Shown here: piece after piece, positions 1 to 9,630 of the stretch
How the letters are laid out: the number at the start of each line of letters is the position of its first letter
How positions within the stretch are numbered: the stretch's first letter is position 1
NCBI GenBank assembly: GCA_041399065.1
Contig: JAWKTN010000002.1
Span: 62,001-126,000, forward strand
Direction of reading: 5' to 3'
Length of the DNA stretch: 64,000 nt
Source of the DNA: JAGQPD01 sp020426865
GTDB lineage: Bacteria > Planctomycetota > Planctomycetia > Pirellulales > Pirellulaceae
The notes under the pieces: generated by a model
Databases searched by the model: none
Told to the model about the DNA's origin: nothing
The model's input: only the letters and a program-made list of their open reading frames with translations
Translations under genes and position numbers: made by a program

Positions 1-1
1 A

Positions 2-310
2 CTGATGATTGGCGAGCGGGTATACCAATTGCAGACGTGGACTTATGGCGTCTTTTGGCGCAATAGTCGCGACGCATTGGTTTGCATTTCGTCGGCCCGC
101 AATGTTCGCTATCCGATCAATGCTCGGCTCGACGACAGCACAGAAAAGCTCCCCCGCAATGACCACTACTTTGGCAGCCGCCACTGGGGTGGAGCGCAAT
201 TCGTATTGGCCGACAATAGTGTCCACTTCCTCCGAGACGACATCGATTTTTCGACCTTCGCACGCCTCGCCGCTCGTAACGATGGGCAAGTCTTTGAATG
301 GACTCCGTAG
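2..310 (+). CDS. DUF1559 family protein, C-terminal end (5' end outside window)
   Basis: Only the last ~102 residues are present; the frame is open to the left edge. The end of the protein reads FGSRHWGGAQFVLADNSVHFL followed by an acidic stretch and 'F..LA.R.DG', which is the conserved C-terminal signature of DUF1559 (SBP_bac_10) proteins, the large planctomycete family of secreted pilin-like proteins with an N-terminal methylation/type II secretion motif. That N-terminus lies outside the window, so export is inferred from the family. The gene converges on the minus-strand kinase that ends at 415. Function is unknown beyond a surface or extracellular role. Confidence 0.75.
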   Translation: MMIGERVYQLQTWTYGVFWRNSRDALVCISSARNVRYPINARLDDSTEKLPRNDHYFGSRHWGGAQFVLADNSVHFLRDDIDFSTFARLAARNDGQVFEWTP

Positions 311-414
311 AGTTTGCCGGTAACGGAACGCGAGTACGATCGTGGCTGGCGTGCGGTACCAGAACAACTTGACGCGGAGAGGTCGAGCTACGACCTGCGA
401 AAAAGCAGTTCGGC

Positions 415-2673
415 TCAATCCTCCGGAGCGACAACGAGTGGCCACTGGCCGGCCAGTTCGCAGACGCACTGGTACATCGAAATCGCCTGGTTTGGCCACT
501 GGATACGATCAAATTCTTCGCTCCAATCTGCCCCGGAGATCAGTTGCGACTCGATCGCGACAATTTCCGCGAAAAGCCGTACGTATTGGTGAAGCAATCG
601 AACCTCATCGACATTCGGCGGATCAACGCTCCCCCACGTGATGGGGCTGTCAGCGGCTGTCCGCCGCAGTGATAGGGCCTGGCACTGATGATTGATCGCG
701 TCAATGCAAACGGCCACGGCGGCGCGACGCGTGCTTCGATCACGGCGTGAATCGTCCAGTAACAGCCGCGAATGTTGGTACTCGCACGCTGCCAGTATCC
801 CGTATGCTTGTGCCGGGGCTGGCGATTTTTTGATGATCTGTTCAGCGCGGGCCAACATCTCTCGACTACCGCGACGAATATCGTCATCCACCGCATCCGT
901 CGCCAGGGCATCGCGTGTCGCCGTCCAAAGCTCCTGCACGGCTTTGATTTCATCCATTTCGACTGCGTCTTCTCCACGATCCAAAAGCAAACCATCGGGA
1001 GTCACGACGACCCGCGCCGTTTCATCGGAAAGCGTGCTTCCCTCTTGAAGGGAAAGCTGGCCGGCCGCATTTTTCAGCGACGCGAGGCTGCCCGTATTCA
1101 TTGCGTCGTCCAAATAGAGGTTGGCCAGCATGCGTTGCGCGATGGCTAAGACCGATTGACCGTGGTCATCTTGGCGATCAGCATGTTCGCCAGCCTTGGC
1201 GAGTTCAAGAACCTCTCGTAGGACCCGTTCCGCCGCCTGCCGATTGTTTGCCGCCTGTTGCAGGTCACCAACCTTCGACTGTGCCTGGGACAGCAAGGTA
1301 AGGCATGATGCCCGAGATAATTGCAGGTAGGCAGCATGGGTGCGACCATTTCGTGAACGCTCAATCGATGTTTCCAGCCGCACGCACAAATCGGCCCACA
1401 ACCCCGCGGCTGCCTCCCAGTCTTGGCTCTCCGTCTTGACGACCGCCCAAGTAGCGATGAACCATATGTCGTCATTCCACGCTTTTTCATCAGGTACCAA
1501 GACGTGATCTTTGAAAGCCATATTAACGTCACTACAACGATGGTCCAGTGACGCCCACAGCTGCTGTCGGACATTACGCGTATGGGGTTGTTGCTGATGC
1601 AAAAGCCACGACGACAAGCTGTGTGCGTATCGGTTGAGTGCATCGATCTTGGCGAAGGCAACAGCCAAGGCCACGACAGCAACGATCGCTACACTGGCCA
1701 CCTGGTGGCGGAAGCACCACAGCCAGGCCCGACGAAGAACGTGCGGCCGGCGAGCTACGATTGGTTTTCCATCGAGGAATCGCTGGAGATCTTCGGCCAA
1801 ATGCGAGGCAGTGGGATAGCGTCGCCCCGGCGTTTTCTCCAAACACTTCAAACATATCGTCTCCAGATCACGCGGTATTGCCGGACGCGTTCTGCGGGGA
1901 GCGATGGGGTCCTTATGCAGCACCAATTGGATCGTAGCGACCGGGCTGAACGATTGAAACGGCGCTTTGCCAGTGAGCATGCTATAGAGAATCCCGCCCA
2001 GACCATAGACGTCTGTCAGTTCGCTGATCGCCAGGCCGTCACCTCGTGCTTGCTCGGGAGCCATGTAGCCGGCAGTGCCGACAATCTGCCCGGTGCTCGT
2101 GGCACCCTGCGTTGCGTCGGCGAGCTTGGCAATGCCGAAGTCCGTGAGTTTCACTTGGCCGTGGTTATCGAGCAGCACATTGTCGGGCTTGAGATCCCGA
2201 TGGATGATGCCGTGCTTATGTGCGTGCGTCACGGCCTTTGCCAATTGCATCGCGCGCTCGGCTGCCAGGGCAAAGGGCAAGTCGCCACGGACAAGCTGCA
2301 AGGATAGCGTGCCTCCCTCCATCAGCGGCATCGAGTAGTATGAATAGCCATCAACCTGGCCAACTTCCAATAATGGCACGATGCCTGGATGATTAAGTTT
2401 GGCGACAGCGCGAATTTCGCTATGGAACCGCCGCATGTGTTCTGCACTGCCGACGCTTTCCGACCGAATCGTCTTTAGAGCCACAACGCGATCAAGACCT
2501 AACTGGCGTGCACGATAAACCACGCCCATGCCGCCACTGCCCAACCTGGCCAGCAATTCATAGTTGCCCATCCGGCGTGGCAGATGCTCCTCCTCCACTG
2601 CGTCCAGATCGCGCTCACGACTGTCGCGTTGAGAATTTTCTGGAAAATCCGACGTGGGATCGATGCTCGTCAT
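415..2673 (-). CDS. TM-anchored Ser/Thr protein kinase (PknB-like)
   Basis: This 752-aa Hanks-type kinase has a complete catalytic domain at about residues 38-300: glycine loop GSGGMGVV (45-52), VALK lysine (K67), HRDLKPDN (158-165), DFG (178-180) and APE (205-207). A single hydrophobic segment at about 322-342 (VASVAIVAVVALAVAFA) places the kinase in the cytoplasm. The C-terminal ~400 residues are helical and rich in A/E/R/L, resembling a TPR-like tail without a clear repeat, and would lie on the other side of the membrane. It phosphorylates Ser/Thr on unknown targets. It stands alone, divergent from the FG-GAP gene at 2836, with about 160 bp between them for two promoters. All key residues are present, so it should be active. 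Confidence 0.93.
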   Translation of the reverse strand: MTSIDPTSDFPENSQRDSRERDLDAVEEEHLPRRMGNYELLARLGSGGMGVVYRARQLGLDRVVALKTIRSESVGSAEHMRRFHSEIRAVAKLNHPGIVPLLEVGQVDGYSYYSMPLMEGGTLSLQLVRGDLPFALAAERAMQLAKAVTHAHKHGIIHRDLKPDNVLLDNHGQVKLTDFGIAKLADATQGATSTGQIVGTAGYMAPEQARGDGLAISELTDVYGLGGILYSMLTGKAPFQSFSPVATIQLVLHKDPIAPRRTRPAIPRDLETICLKCLEKTPGRRYPTASHLAEDLQRFLDGKPIVARRPHVLRRAWLWCFRHQVASVAIVAVVALAVAFAKIDALNRYAHSLSSWLLHQQQPHTRNVRQQLWASLDHRCSDVNMAFKDHVLVPDEKAWNDDIWFIATWAVVKTESQDWEAAAGLWADLCVRLETSIERSRNGRTHAAYLQLSRASCLTLLSQAQSKVGDLQQAANNRQAAERVLREVLELAKAGEHADRQDDHGQSVLAIAQRMLANLYLDDAMNTGSLASLKNAAGQLSLQEGSTLSDETARVVVTPDGLLLDRGEDAVEMDEIKAVQELWTATRDALATDAVDDDIRRGSREMLARAEQIIKKSPAPAQAYGILAACEYQHSRLLLDDSRRDRSTRRAAVAVCIDAINHQCQALSLRRTAADSPITWGSVDPPNVDEVRLLHQYVRLFAEIVAIESQLISGADWSEEFDRIQWPNQAISMYQCVCELAGQWPLVVAPED

Positions 2674-2835
2674 GCCACAATGCGTCCGTCAAGCCAAAAA
2701 TATTTCCGATCCGCCCCATGCCGACTCTTGGCAGATCACGCTGCAAACGGTCCAATAGCTATTCTAGTCTCAATCGTCAGCTTGACACACTCGTACGTGA
2801 TCAAACCACATTTTCTCCAATCGGAGGTACACGCG

Positions 2836-4056
2836 ATGACGTCGCTGCTTCGATCGATCGGTATGGGCATGATATTCATCACGTTGAGTACAGGCCCCGA
2901 TGCCCACGCCGAACGATTCCAATTCAAGGGCGAAGAACTTGCCACACGACTTTCCGTCGGCTACGCCGTCCGCGTGCTGGACATGAATCAGGACTCCAAA
3001 CCAGACATCGTCATCGTCGATAGTAAACGATTTCTGTGGCTGGAGAACCCAAGCTGGACCGAGCACGTCATATTTACGGAAGACAATGCGTCATTCGACA
3101 ACGTTTGTTTCGCGCCCCACGATGTTGACGGCGATGGCCGTGTCGATTTTGCCGTGGGGAGAGACTGGCAATTCAATAATACCCGCGATGGTGGCGTCAT
3201 CGGCTGGTTGCAGCAGCCAGAGAAGGGCGACGGCGTTTGGCGATTTCGGCAAGTGGCGACCGAACCGACCACGCATCGCATGCAGTGGTGCAACATTGAC
3301 GATGACCCAGCGCCGGAGTTGGTCGTGGCGCCACTGAAGGGTCGGGATACGACCGCGCCCGATTTTGGAGAGAACGGCGTGCGGCTGATGGCGTACGACA
3401 TACCGCCTGATCCGGTGAATGAACCGTGGCCCGCCCGAGTACTCAACGACCAGTTGCACGTCATGCACAACTTCTGGCCAGGTGATTTCGATGACGATGG
3501 CAAGCCGGACATCTTGGCTGCAAGCTTCGAGGGAGTTTCGCTGTTGCGTCGTGTGGACGAGGCGAAATGGCATGCGACTTTTCTGGGAGCCGGCGAGCAG
3601 CAAACCGCCCCCAATCGCGGCAGCAGCGAGATCAAATCCGGTCGATTATCCTCCGGACAAAAATACATCGCGACCATCGAGCCATGGCACGGGCACGAGG
3701 TTGTCGTCTACTTGCCGCCTGAAGAGGGAACCCCACCCGGCGAATTCTGGAAACGCCATATGATCGACGACGATCTGAAATGGGGCCACGCAGTCGCCTG
3801 TGCCAATCTGGATGACGACGACGATGAAGAACTGATCATTGGCGTACGCGACCACAAAGACAATACGTGGCGCAGTGGTCTGCGAATCTATGACCCCCTG
3901 GACGAAGGTGCCAAATGGAAGCGGGTGATCGTCGACCCGGGTGGGGTGAACATCGAAGACTTGGACGTTGCCGACCTGGACGGCGACGGCCACTTGGACA
4001 TTGTGGCCGTCGGTCGACAATCCCATAACGTGAAGATTTATTGGAACCGACCATAG
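2836..4056 (+). CDS. secreted FG-GAP/VCBS repeat protein
   Basis: The 406-aa protein starts at ATG 2836, chosen because GGAGG lies 8 nt upstream and the first ~27 residues form a signal peptide (MTSLLRSIGMGMIFITL..., cleavage near AHA-E). The frame is open further upstream but without a signal. The mature part holds repeated Asp-rich calcium loops typical of FG-GAP/VCBS beta-propellers, e.g. DMNQDSKPDIVIVD, DVDGDGRVDFAVG, DFDDDGKPDILAA and DLDGDGHLDIVAVG. Such planctomycete proteins are periplasmic or extracellular and are thought to bind carbohydrates or act as propeller scaffolds. No catalytic motif is seen. Confidence 0.85.
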   Translation: MTSLLRSIGMGMIFITLSTGPDAHAERFQFKGEELATRLSVGYAVRVLDMNQDSKPDIVIVDSKRFLWLENPSWTEHVIFTEDNASFDNVCFAPHDVDGDGRVDFAVGRDWQFNNTRDGGVIGWLQQPEKGDGVWRFRQVATEPTTHRMQWCNIDDDPAPELVVAPLKGRDTTAPDFGENGVRLMAYDIPPDPVNEPWPARVLNDQLHVMHNFWPGDFDDDGKPDILAASFEGVSLLRRVDEAKWHATFLGAGEQQTAPNRGSSEIKSGRLSSGQKYIATIEPWHGHEVVVYLPPEEGTPPGEFWKRHMIDDDLKWGHAVACANLDDDDDEELIIGVRDHKDNTWRSGLRIYDPLDEGAKWKRVIVDPGGVNIEDLDVADLDGDGHLDIVAVGRQSHNVKIYWNRP

Positions 4057-4113
4057 CGTCCGCGCGGGACGTCCATCGGTGCCTGGTTCACGACCAGTAA
4101 CAACGGCGATTGG

Positions 4114-5211
4114 CTACTTCCTTCGCCGTAATATCCACGGAAGTGTCAGAAACACCAGGACCATGCTCGCGGGTTCCGGTACCGATGCGGCCGCACCAAC
4201 TGCTCCATTGGCGCCAGGAAAATTATCTTTCCATTGGCGGAAGTCGTCGAAGTCAACGATGCCGTCAAACGTCAAGTCTCCTAAGGACCGCGACGTGACA
4301 CTCATGTTGAAATTGTCTCGGATGATCTCGAAGTCCAACAGCTCGACCGTACCATTGCCATCGGCATCTCCGGGAATCAACGTCGCCGTTTCCCCAGACA
4401 GATAGTTCACTGCATTGACAAAGAGCTGTTGACCGTCTTGGGACAAATCGAAGATACCGGCGGTTGCCACGGGCTGGCCACTGATTTCGCGACTACCACT
4501 GAGAAAGGTCATGCGCGGCCCGGCGAGGATTTCGCCGTTGTTAACAGCGGCTCCGGTTTCCCATTCGGCTATAACGAATCCACCGGCAGTTCCTCCGCCG
4601 TCGCTGGTCACCGACGCCAACACGTTACCGCCAACCACGTTGGCCATGTTGATCGATGCGCCGCGGTGCGTGCCCAGAAAATCGGTAACCACATCCAGGA
4701 TTGGGTTCACCGTCTCATTGGATCCATTAAGACTGACTCCGTCAAAGATCGGGTGGCTTGGGGCATGAGCCAGCAGTCGCGTCGGTCCGGCAATGTCGAC
4801 CATCGTTTCACCGTCCGACAGGTTAAGCCGACTTGGCCGAAGCGTATACCCTGACATCACCATCACCGGCGCGGTAACCTGGGTATTCCAATCGGCCGAT
4901 GGTTCGTATTCACCGCTGTTTACCGCGCGCCCGATGATGACCAAATCCGAGGCATTCAGTTGCGAGATTTCGCCAACTGTAAGCGGCTCATGAGTAAAGA
5001 ATCGAGTCACGTTGTGACCGAGACCTTTCAGCAGATTCGTGTAACCGATATCGGGGGATTCGGTATAGCCGGCTCCCGCGGCCGCTGCCGAAGCAGTTTC
5101 CATCTCGTTGAGAGTCACCCACGTGACATTGGCGGCGCCAACCGGCGAAGCTACCAATCCGATGACACAAACAAGGAAAGACACAATTTGCATCTGAGTG
5201 CAACGTTTCAT
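4114..5211 (-). CDS. PEP-CTERM sorted protein with dockerin-like repeat
   Basis: This 365-aa exported protein starts at the ATG at 5211 (MKRCTQMQIVSF...), preceded by GGGAGG with 8 nt spacing; a TTG-initiated form 18 nt upstream lacks support. Residues 1-27 are a signal peptide. The body (about 30-260) has an alternating strand/helix pattern with a 'GxxYTNLLKGLGHNVT' start, like Rossmann or glutamine-amidotransferase-like domains, but no catalytic triad was recognised. Residues about 280-335 form a dockerin-like EF-hand pair (PGDADGNGTVELLDFEIIRDNF, then GDLTFDGIVDFDDFRQWKDNF). The end is a PEP-CTERM signal: SVPEPAS, a hydrophobic stretch, then RRRK. It is expected to be processed by an exosortase and anchored at the surface. 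Substrate unknown. Confidence 0.88.
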   Translation of the reverse strand: MKRCTQMQIVSFLVCVIGLVASPVGAANVTWVTLNEMETASAAAAGAGYTESPDIGYTNLLKGLGHNVTRFFTHEPLTVGEISQLNASDLVIIGRAVNSGEYEPSADWNTQVTAPVMVMSGYTLRPSRLNLSDGETMVDIAGPTRLLAHAPSHPIFDGVSLNGSNETVNPILDVVTDFLGTHRGASINMANVVGGNVLASVTSDGGGTAGGFVIAEWETGAAVNNGEILAGPRMTFLSGSREISGQPVATAGIFDLSQDGQQLFVNAVNYLSGETATLIPGDADGNGTVELLDFEIIRDNFNMSVTSRSLGDLTFDGIVDFDDFRQWKDNFPGANGAVGAAASVPEPASMVLVFLTLPWILRRRK

Positions 5212-5496
5212 CTGGGGCACCTCCCGCAATGAAATTCGGAAAACAGATCTGACTGCATTTGGAAACCGTGGAGTGGAATCAACTCAAACGGGTTCGTTCG
5301 CTTGGCGGCGACAGAATCGGATGAGCAACGCACAGCCACTCTATCGAGTCGCAATATATACCGAACGCACGAGAAAGTCCACAGTTTCTCCGCCAATTCT
5401 GGCAGTGTCGTATGCATTTGGCCGAAATCGTGTGTTCAGAACACCCATCGGTGGCACAATCTCGCAAATGATATCGCTTGGTCTCACTCCAAGTAC

Positions 5497-7248
5497 TTAG
5501 CCGCGCTCAAACCTCGACCTCAGGTCAGGGTCGGAATTCCAGAGATCACGGTAGGTGTGTGGCGCTGGCCACGCTTGCTTCGGCTCCGATGGATCACGTC
5601 CGTTGATGTATTCTTCGATGTTGGTGTAGCCATCGCCGTTGAGATCCGCACTTGCGTCCGACGCATTATTGGCATCCAGTCCATGCTTTGTTTCCCAATC
5701 ATCGGGCATTCCGTCACCATCGCTATCGGAATAGGGTTCACCGCGGTAGTCGGGGTAGCCACCAACCTGCTCAATGTCCGTAATAATCCCCAGCGAAACC
5801 TCATGGATCATTTCGTCGACCGTCTTGTCGGAATAATTCGGATTGGATAGCTGTTGGCGAACGCTAGCACCCGCAACGGCGCTGACGCGGCCCGTCCGTA
5901 CGCTCTCTGTCACTCGCTGGTCCACGGCATCTCGTTTCGGCAGCGTCGCCCCTGCGTGCTGAAGTACTTCTTCGTAGGCATCGTTGGCCGATTGAATCGT
6001 GATGTGCGAATGTGGATAGGGAGCTTCCGATCGTATTGACGGGAGTATCGTCTGGGGATCTCCGATCGAGTCGACTTGAACGCCGCCATCCCAATTGTCG
6101 GCGGTCACCCGCTCATTTCCCTCGACGACATTGCCATGAACGTATGCGCGTCCATAGTCGTCGACCGGTGGTTTCGCTCGACGTGATTCGGGTTTCAAAA
6201 TCCGATAACTAATTGGATCACCCAACGGCGTTACCGGACCAGGTTTGTAGTAGTTGTTGATGATGTTGTAAAAACTGCGATGGTCCCCGCCGTCGGTCGT
6301 ACGATGTCGCCAATTGAAGACGACGTTGTTAGCAAACGTAAAATCGTAAATCATGCCGACGCTGGGGTTGCGACCGGTGTTACACGCCCACAAGTTATGA
6401 TGGAACGTACTGTTGTAACCCCCAATCGTGCTACCAAACGCATGATGATACGTATTAAGTGCTTCGCTGAAGATGGAGTATTGAATCGTGATGTTCGTCG
6501 TAGGCAGCTTTTCTTCCTTAGAACCATCGGGCGGTTGGTACATGTGACGGTACATGGACATATTTTCGTCCAACCCCCAACTGGCCGAAACGTGGTCGAT
6601 CATGATGTTTCCCACGGGGTTGCCGCCGAACGAATCGTTGCGATTGCCGACCCACGTTGTGCCTCGGCGAAACCGCATCTGCCGGATGATCACATCATGC
6701 GTATCGATTTCCACCGTGTCCCCGGCAATGCACACTCCGTCACCGGGTGCCGTGCTCCCCGCGATCGTGATATAGGGAGCCCGAATCCGAATGCGTTCTT
6801 CCAGTCGTATGATCCCGGCGACGTTGAACACGACAATGCGTGGTCCCCCAGCCTCCAGCGCTTCGCGAAAACTGCCGGGACCACGGTCGCTCAAGTTTGT
6901 CACCACGTAGACTTTTCCACCCCGCCCGCCGAAACTGTACATCCCACCCCCTTCCGCTCCCGGAAACGCAGGAATCTCGGCTTGCGGCAAATCCTCCGGC
7001 TTGGCCGCCCACGGAATGTAAGGCTTACCCTTCTCTTCCCACTCCTCGATCACCGGCAGTGCCCGCTCCCACGCCTCATCCGAATGACGCTGCATGAGCT
7101 GATCCCGCCGCGCCGACTCGGCCGCTACCTCCGATGAAATCCGGGGATATTGAGCCGCCGTGAACGACCCCCCAAAAAAACCGCCGACAAGCACAATGCC
7201 GGTGGCCAACAAACGGAACAAGAACCGATTCATGGTTGTAAAATTCAT
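5497..7248 (-). CDS. secreted pectate lyase-like polysaccharide lyase
   Basis: The protein is 583 aa if started at ATG 7248 (CAGG-type ribosome site just upstream; an in-frame ATG at 7263 is the alternative). An N-terminal hydrophobic signal (FRLLATGIVLVGGFFGG) is followed by the PL1/pectate-lyase-like parallel beta-helix opening AFPGAEGGGMYSFGGRGGKVY, then VVTNLSDRGPGSFREAL and GPRIVVFNVAG, the hallmark of this family. Stacked 'N.TIQYSIFSEAL'-type rungs continue to about residue 430. The C-terminus carries a thrombospondin type-3-like calcium motif (DSDGDGMPDDWE, DLNGDGYTNIEEYINGRDP). It should cleave uronic-acid polysaccharides outside the cytoplasm; the exact substrate is not readable. The DUF1593 gene and a DUF3826-sialidase nearby suggest a polysaccharide-degradation group. 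Confidence 0.9.
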   Translation of the reverse strand: MNFTTMNRFLFRLLATGIVLVGGFFGGSFTAAQYPRISSEVAAESARRDQLMQRHSDEAWERALPVIEEWEEKGKPYIPWAAKPEDLPQAEIPAFPGAEGGGMYSFGGRGGKVYVVTNLSDRGPGSFREALEAGGPRIVVFNVAGIIRLEERIRIRAPYITIAGSTAPGDGVCIAGDTVEIDTHDVIIRQMRFRRGTTWVGNRNDSFGGNPVGNIMIDHVSASWGLDENMSMYRHMYQPPDGSKEEKLPTTNITIQYSIFSEALNTYHHAFGSTIGGYNSTFHHNLWACNTGRNPSVGMIYDFTFANNVVFNWRHRTTDGGDHRSFYNIINNYYKPGPVTPLGDPISYRILKPESRRAKPPVDDYGRAYVHGNVVEGNERVTADNWDGGVQVDSIGDPQTILPSIRSEAPYPHSHITIQSANDAYEEVLQHAGATLPKRDAVDQRVTESVRTGRVSAVAGASVRQQLSNPNYSDKTVDEMIHEVSLGIITDIEQVGGYPDYRGEPYSDSDGDGMPDDWETKHGLDANNASDASADLNGDGYTNIEEYINGRDPSEPKQAWPAPHTYRDLWNSDPDLRSRFERG

Positions 7249-7291
7249 GGAGTTACCTGCCATGGGATTGATCGGGAACGGTTGAAATTAC

Positions 7292-7375
7292 AGTGTTATT
7301 GGGCTAAACAACGGTGTTACTGGGCTAAACAACGGTGTTACTGGGCTAAACAACGGTGTTACTGGGCTAAACAAC
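7292..7375. repeat. four tandem copies of a 21-bp unit overlapping a stop codon
   Basis: Four head-to-tail 21-bp units occupy this stretch; the first differs at two or three positions and the other three are identical. The copy nearest the gene includes the TAA stop of the DUF1593 gene (7359-7361), so each unit repeats the last codons plus the stop. Because 21 is a multiple of three, every copy carries an in-frame stop. It lies just upstream of the pectate lyase gene start and could alter its promoter spacing. Confidence 0.95.
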
Positions 7376-8647
7376 GGTCCATCCGCTGGGCAAAGTCTTT
7401 CAGAAAGTCTTCACGCCACTGATTCACGCTCCTGGCACCCGGATGGACGCCTTCTGCTGCCGCCGGATCGGGATCATCAATCCACCAGTGTGGATGTACG
7501 GTCGATCGAATACTCGTTCTGGACAACAGCGGTGGCACGGCGATGAACTTGCCCCGCACTCCATCCAACATACCGAAATCGCTGTTGATGACATACTCCC
7601 AGAGCTTAGCATCTCGCGGCGAGAAGCGAAAACAGAGGAAGCCCCCGTCCACGCCCCCCAATGACGCAGGCAAGCCGCTGTTGAAAACCATCTCCGCACG
7701 GTGTTGACTCGTATAACCGGCAGGGACTGGCACCTTGAATTCGGTCACACCGAAAACCTCGGATGTCTCTTCGTCAGTCGTCCAGTTTTCGAAAACCGTC
7801 TTTCGATGATCCCAGATGGGCACGTATTTCCCACCCCAACCTGCCGCGGCTGGATTCTCCGACTCACCTCGCAACAGCCGCCCGACCGACGGTGAGTCAC
7901 CCATCTTGAGATCTGCTTTGGCTTCCACGAACAGCTTGCCGAGTGCACCATGCCCGGCGATATGCGTTGCCACAAATGACTTATTCCCCCACTGCCCACT
8001 CTGGTTGCCGCCGGTGAACCAACCGCGATACGTGGCGTTGGCCTCGATCATCCACAGCTTCGCGTGGTTTTGTTCAACATAGTTGTACGCGTCGACGCTC
8101 CACTTCTTGTTCGGACCGCCAATCCAGTAGACTCGCAATCGTGGCACGATGCCGGGGTCGTCATGCAAGGCCTGAGCAAGATCTTCGATGCCACCCCAAA
8201 TCAGCAGATGCAGTGGACGCGGATCATCTCGCCGAGCACAATCGACGATCCATTGCGATCCCTCGGTCGGTTGGGAAATGCCGCTCGCCCCGGGCGAATC
8301 GATCGCCCCCTGTTTGCAAACGGCTCGCAATGCATCCGGCGACGGATAACTGGCTGCATGCTGCTGCAAGTTGCGACAGTCACGTTCATAGGCATCGAGC
8401 ACTTTCAGGATGTGCTCTTTCCGTCCCGGACCATACGGTGACGAGATAAGACCTTCGATATCAAAGACATCGGCGTAGACCAGTAAGTGAACCATCGATT
8501 GAAAATCGTCCGGATCGGTCCCCCGACATCCGTCGACACCAGGATGCGATGCCGCACGCCGGTCGCGCCGTCGTCGGCGGTGGCGATGGAATGGATGCCG
8601 GCCAGAAGGAGAACGAATACTCCCGCGGGAATCTCGAGCACTCTCAT
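7359..8647 (-). pseudogene. DUF1593 nucleoside-hydrolase-like secreted protein, interrupted by one frameshift
   Basis: The gene starts at ATG 8647 (MRVLEIPAGVFVLLLAG..., a signal peptide) and reads RHRILVSTDVGG. It then leaves frame at a run of five C/G (8520-8524) and resumes in another frame as DPDDFQSMVHLLVYADVFDIEGL. Joined, this is the DUF1593 / Sde182-type N-terminal nucleoside-hydrolase-like domain ('TDIGGDPDDxQSLVRfLVYaNxFDIEGLIaT'). Restoring one base gives about 429 aa. The rest, including the WGGIEDLAQAL and RVYWIGG segments, is in one frame to 7359. The protein ends soon after the catalytic-like domain, shorter than relatives with an extra C-terminal domain. The shift could be a sequencing error, a true mutation or a programmed slip. 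It lies upstream of and co-directional with the pectate lyase gene. Confidence 0.82.
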
Positions 8648-8745
8648 GGGAGCCAGCCTATCTACTTGGAATACGGGAAGCCCTTTGCCGGGAAACACGT
8701 CGACCATTCTAACAGGAAACGACCGACAGCAAACGTGTCTTGTGC

Positions 8746-8774
8746 CTGAATACCTCGAGGTTCGAGGTATTCAG
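8746..8774. repeat. palindrome copy 1 (13-bp arms, 3-nt loop)
   Basis: The arm CTGAATACCTCGA is followed by GGT and the exact reverse complement. The same palindrome, with longer arms, recurs at 9711-9753 on the other side of the VapBC-like pair. It lies downstream of no obvious gene end, so it is less likely to be a simple terminator. Confidence 0.9.
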
Positions 8775-8889
8775 AAAGTAATATAGGCTCGCCGGGAACC
8801 TTTCGTTTCGTTAGTCGCGTGCCTTTACTCGAACACGGATCGCTCGCGAGGGAACAGCGCCTTGTCTTCCTTGCGTCTATTGCGCATGC

Positions 8890-8895
8890 TATAAT
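8890..8895 (+). promoter_or_regulatory. possible -10 box for the toxin-antitoxin pair
   Basis: A perfect TATAAT stands about 112 bp upstream of the antitoxin start; the best -35 at a 17-bp spacing (TTCCTT) is weak. The AT-rich character of this spot contrasts with its surroundings. This is inference from consensus only. Confidence 0.3.
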
Positions 8896-9006
8896 TCCGC
8901 CCATAACAGTTTTGGAGTTTGGGAGTATCGCCAAGTCCCGCGCTAAGTGTCGCGTCCAGCGACGCTTGACAGTAATTCCATCCCGTTTTGAAAAACGAGC
9001 TAAGAC

Positions 9007-9198
9007 ATGTCGGAATCCATTGAGATAAGGTTAGCGAAAGTTGAACGAGACTTGGAAGACTTGAAGGCAAAACTTCCGACCAATTCTACAAACTGGCTCG
9101 CTGACATCACGGGCATCTTCAGTGGAGACCCCAGCTTTGACGAAATAGTCCGACTAGGTAAAGAACTGCGAGACGCGGAACAACCGGACGAAGAATAA
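9007..9198 (+). CDS. small antitoxin-like protein (VapB position)
   Basis: The 63-aa acidic protein opens with a short coiled-coil-prone helix (IEIRLAKVERDLEDLKAKL) and ends in an acidic tail (ELRDAEQPDEE). Antitoxins of PIN toxins usually have this size and charge, with a C-terminal segment that plugs the toxin. It sits 3 nt before the PIN-domain gene, the usual antitoxin-first order. No DNA-binding fold such as AbrB or RHH is obvious, so the identification rests on size, charge and position. Confidence 0.65.
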   Translation: MSESIEIRLAKVERDLEDLKAKLPTNSTNWLADITGIFSGDPSFDEIVRLGKELRDAEQPDEE

Positions 9199-9201
9199 CG
9201 C

Positions 9202-9630
9202 GTGTACGTACTTGATTCGGATCACCTCAGCATTCTCCAACGCAAATACGGGAATTCGTATGATGTTCTCGCCCGTAGATTGTCGGCAGCACGTCCAAGT
9301 GACGTGTTCGTGACAATAATAACATTCCACGAGCAGTTCAATGGCTGGACAAAATTCGTGTCTCGCTCAAAGAACTCATCTTCATTGGTTCGTGGCTATT
9401 CCGAACTTGCGGGCGTCATTACAACATTTGCACGGGCACAAGTTCTTGCATTCAGCGACGCGGCCGCGGAAGTATACGATGAATTGAAGGCACAAAAAGT
9501 GCGAGTAGGAACGATGGATCTGAGAATTGCGTCGATCGTAATCGCGAATCAAATGACACTGCTTACAAAAAACACCGTTGATTTTTCACGCATCCCCAAT
9601 TTCACATTTGCCGATTGGACGATTGTCTAG
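9202..9630 (+). CDS. PIN-domain ribonuclease toxin (VapC-like)
   Basis: The 142-aa protein begins at GTG 9202, three bases after the upstream stop, so translation is probably coupled. It shows the PIN acidic pattern: YVLDSDHLSIL at the N-terminus (first Asp pair), a central E in TFHEQFNGW, and VGTMDLRIASIVIANQMTLLTKNTVDFSRIPN (later Asp residues) near the C-terminus. PIN toxins cut tRNA or rRNA when the antitoxin is lost. 'VLDTDHLS' and 'D..IAA.A' are typical of VapC proteins. The pair lies between two copies of one palindrome (8746-8774 and 9711-9753) within a run of glycan genes, suggesting a recently inserted cassette. Confidence 0.88.
   Translation: MYVLDSDHLSILQRKYGNSYDVLARRLSAARPSDVFVTIITFHEQFNGWTKFVSRSKNSSSLVRGYSELAGVITTFARAQVLAFSDAAAEVYDELKAQKVRVGTMDLRIASIVIANQMTLLTKNTVDFSRIPNFTFADWTIV

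Noticed and set aside
117..512. Overlapping frames opposite the DUF1559 end and inside the kinase genes
   Set aside because: They are shadows of clear genes, with no ribosome sites or recognisable motifs.
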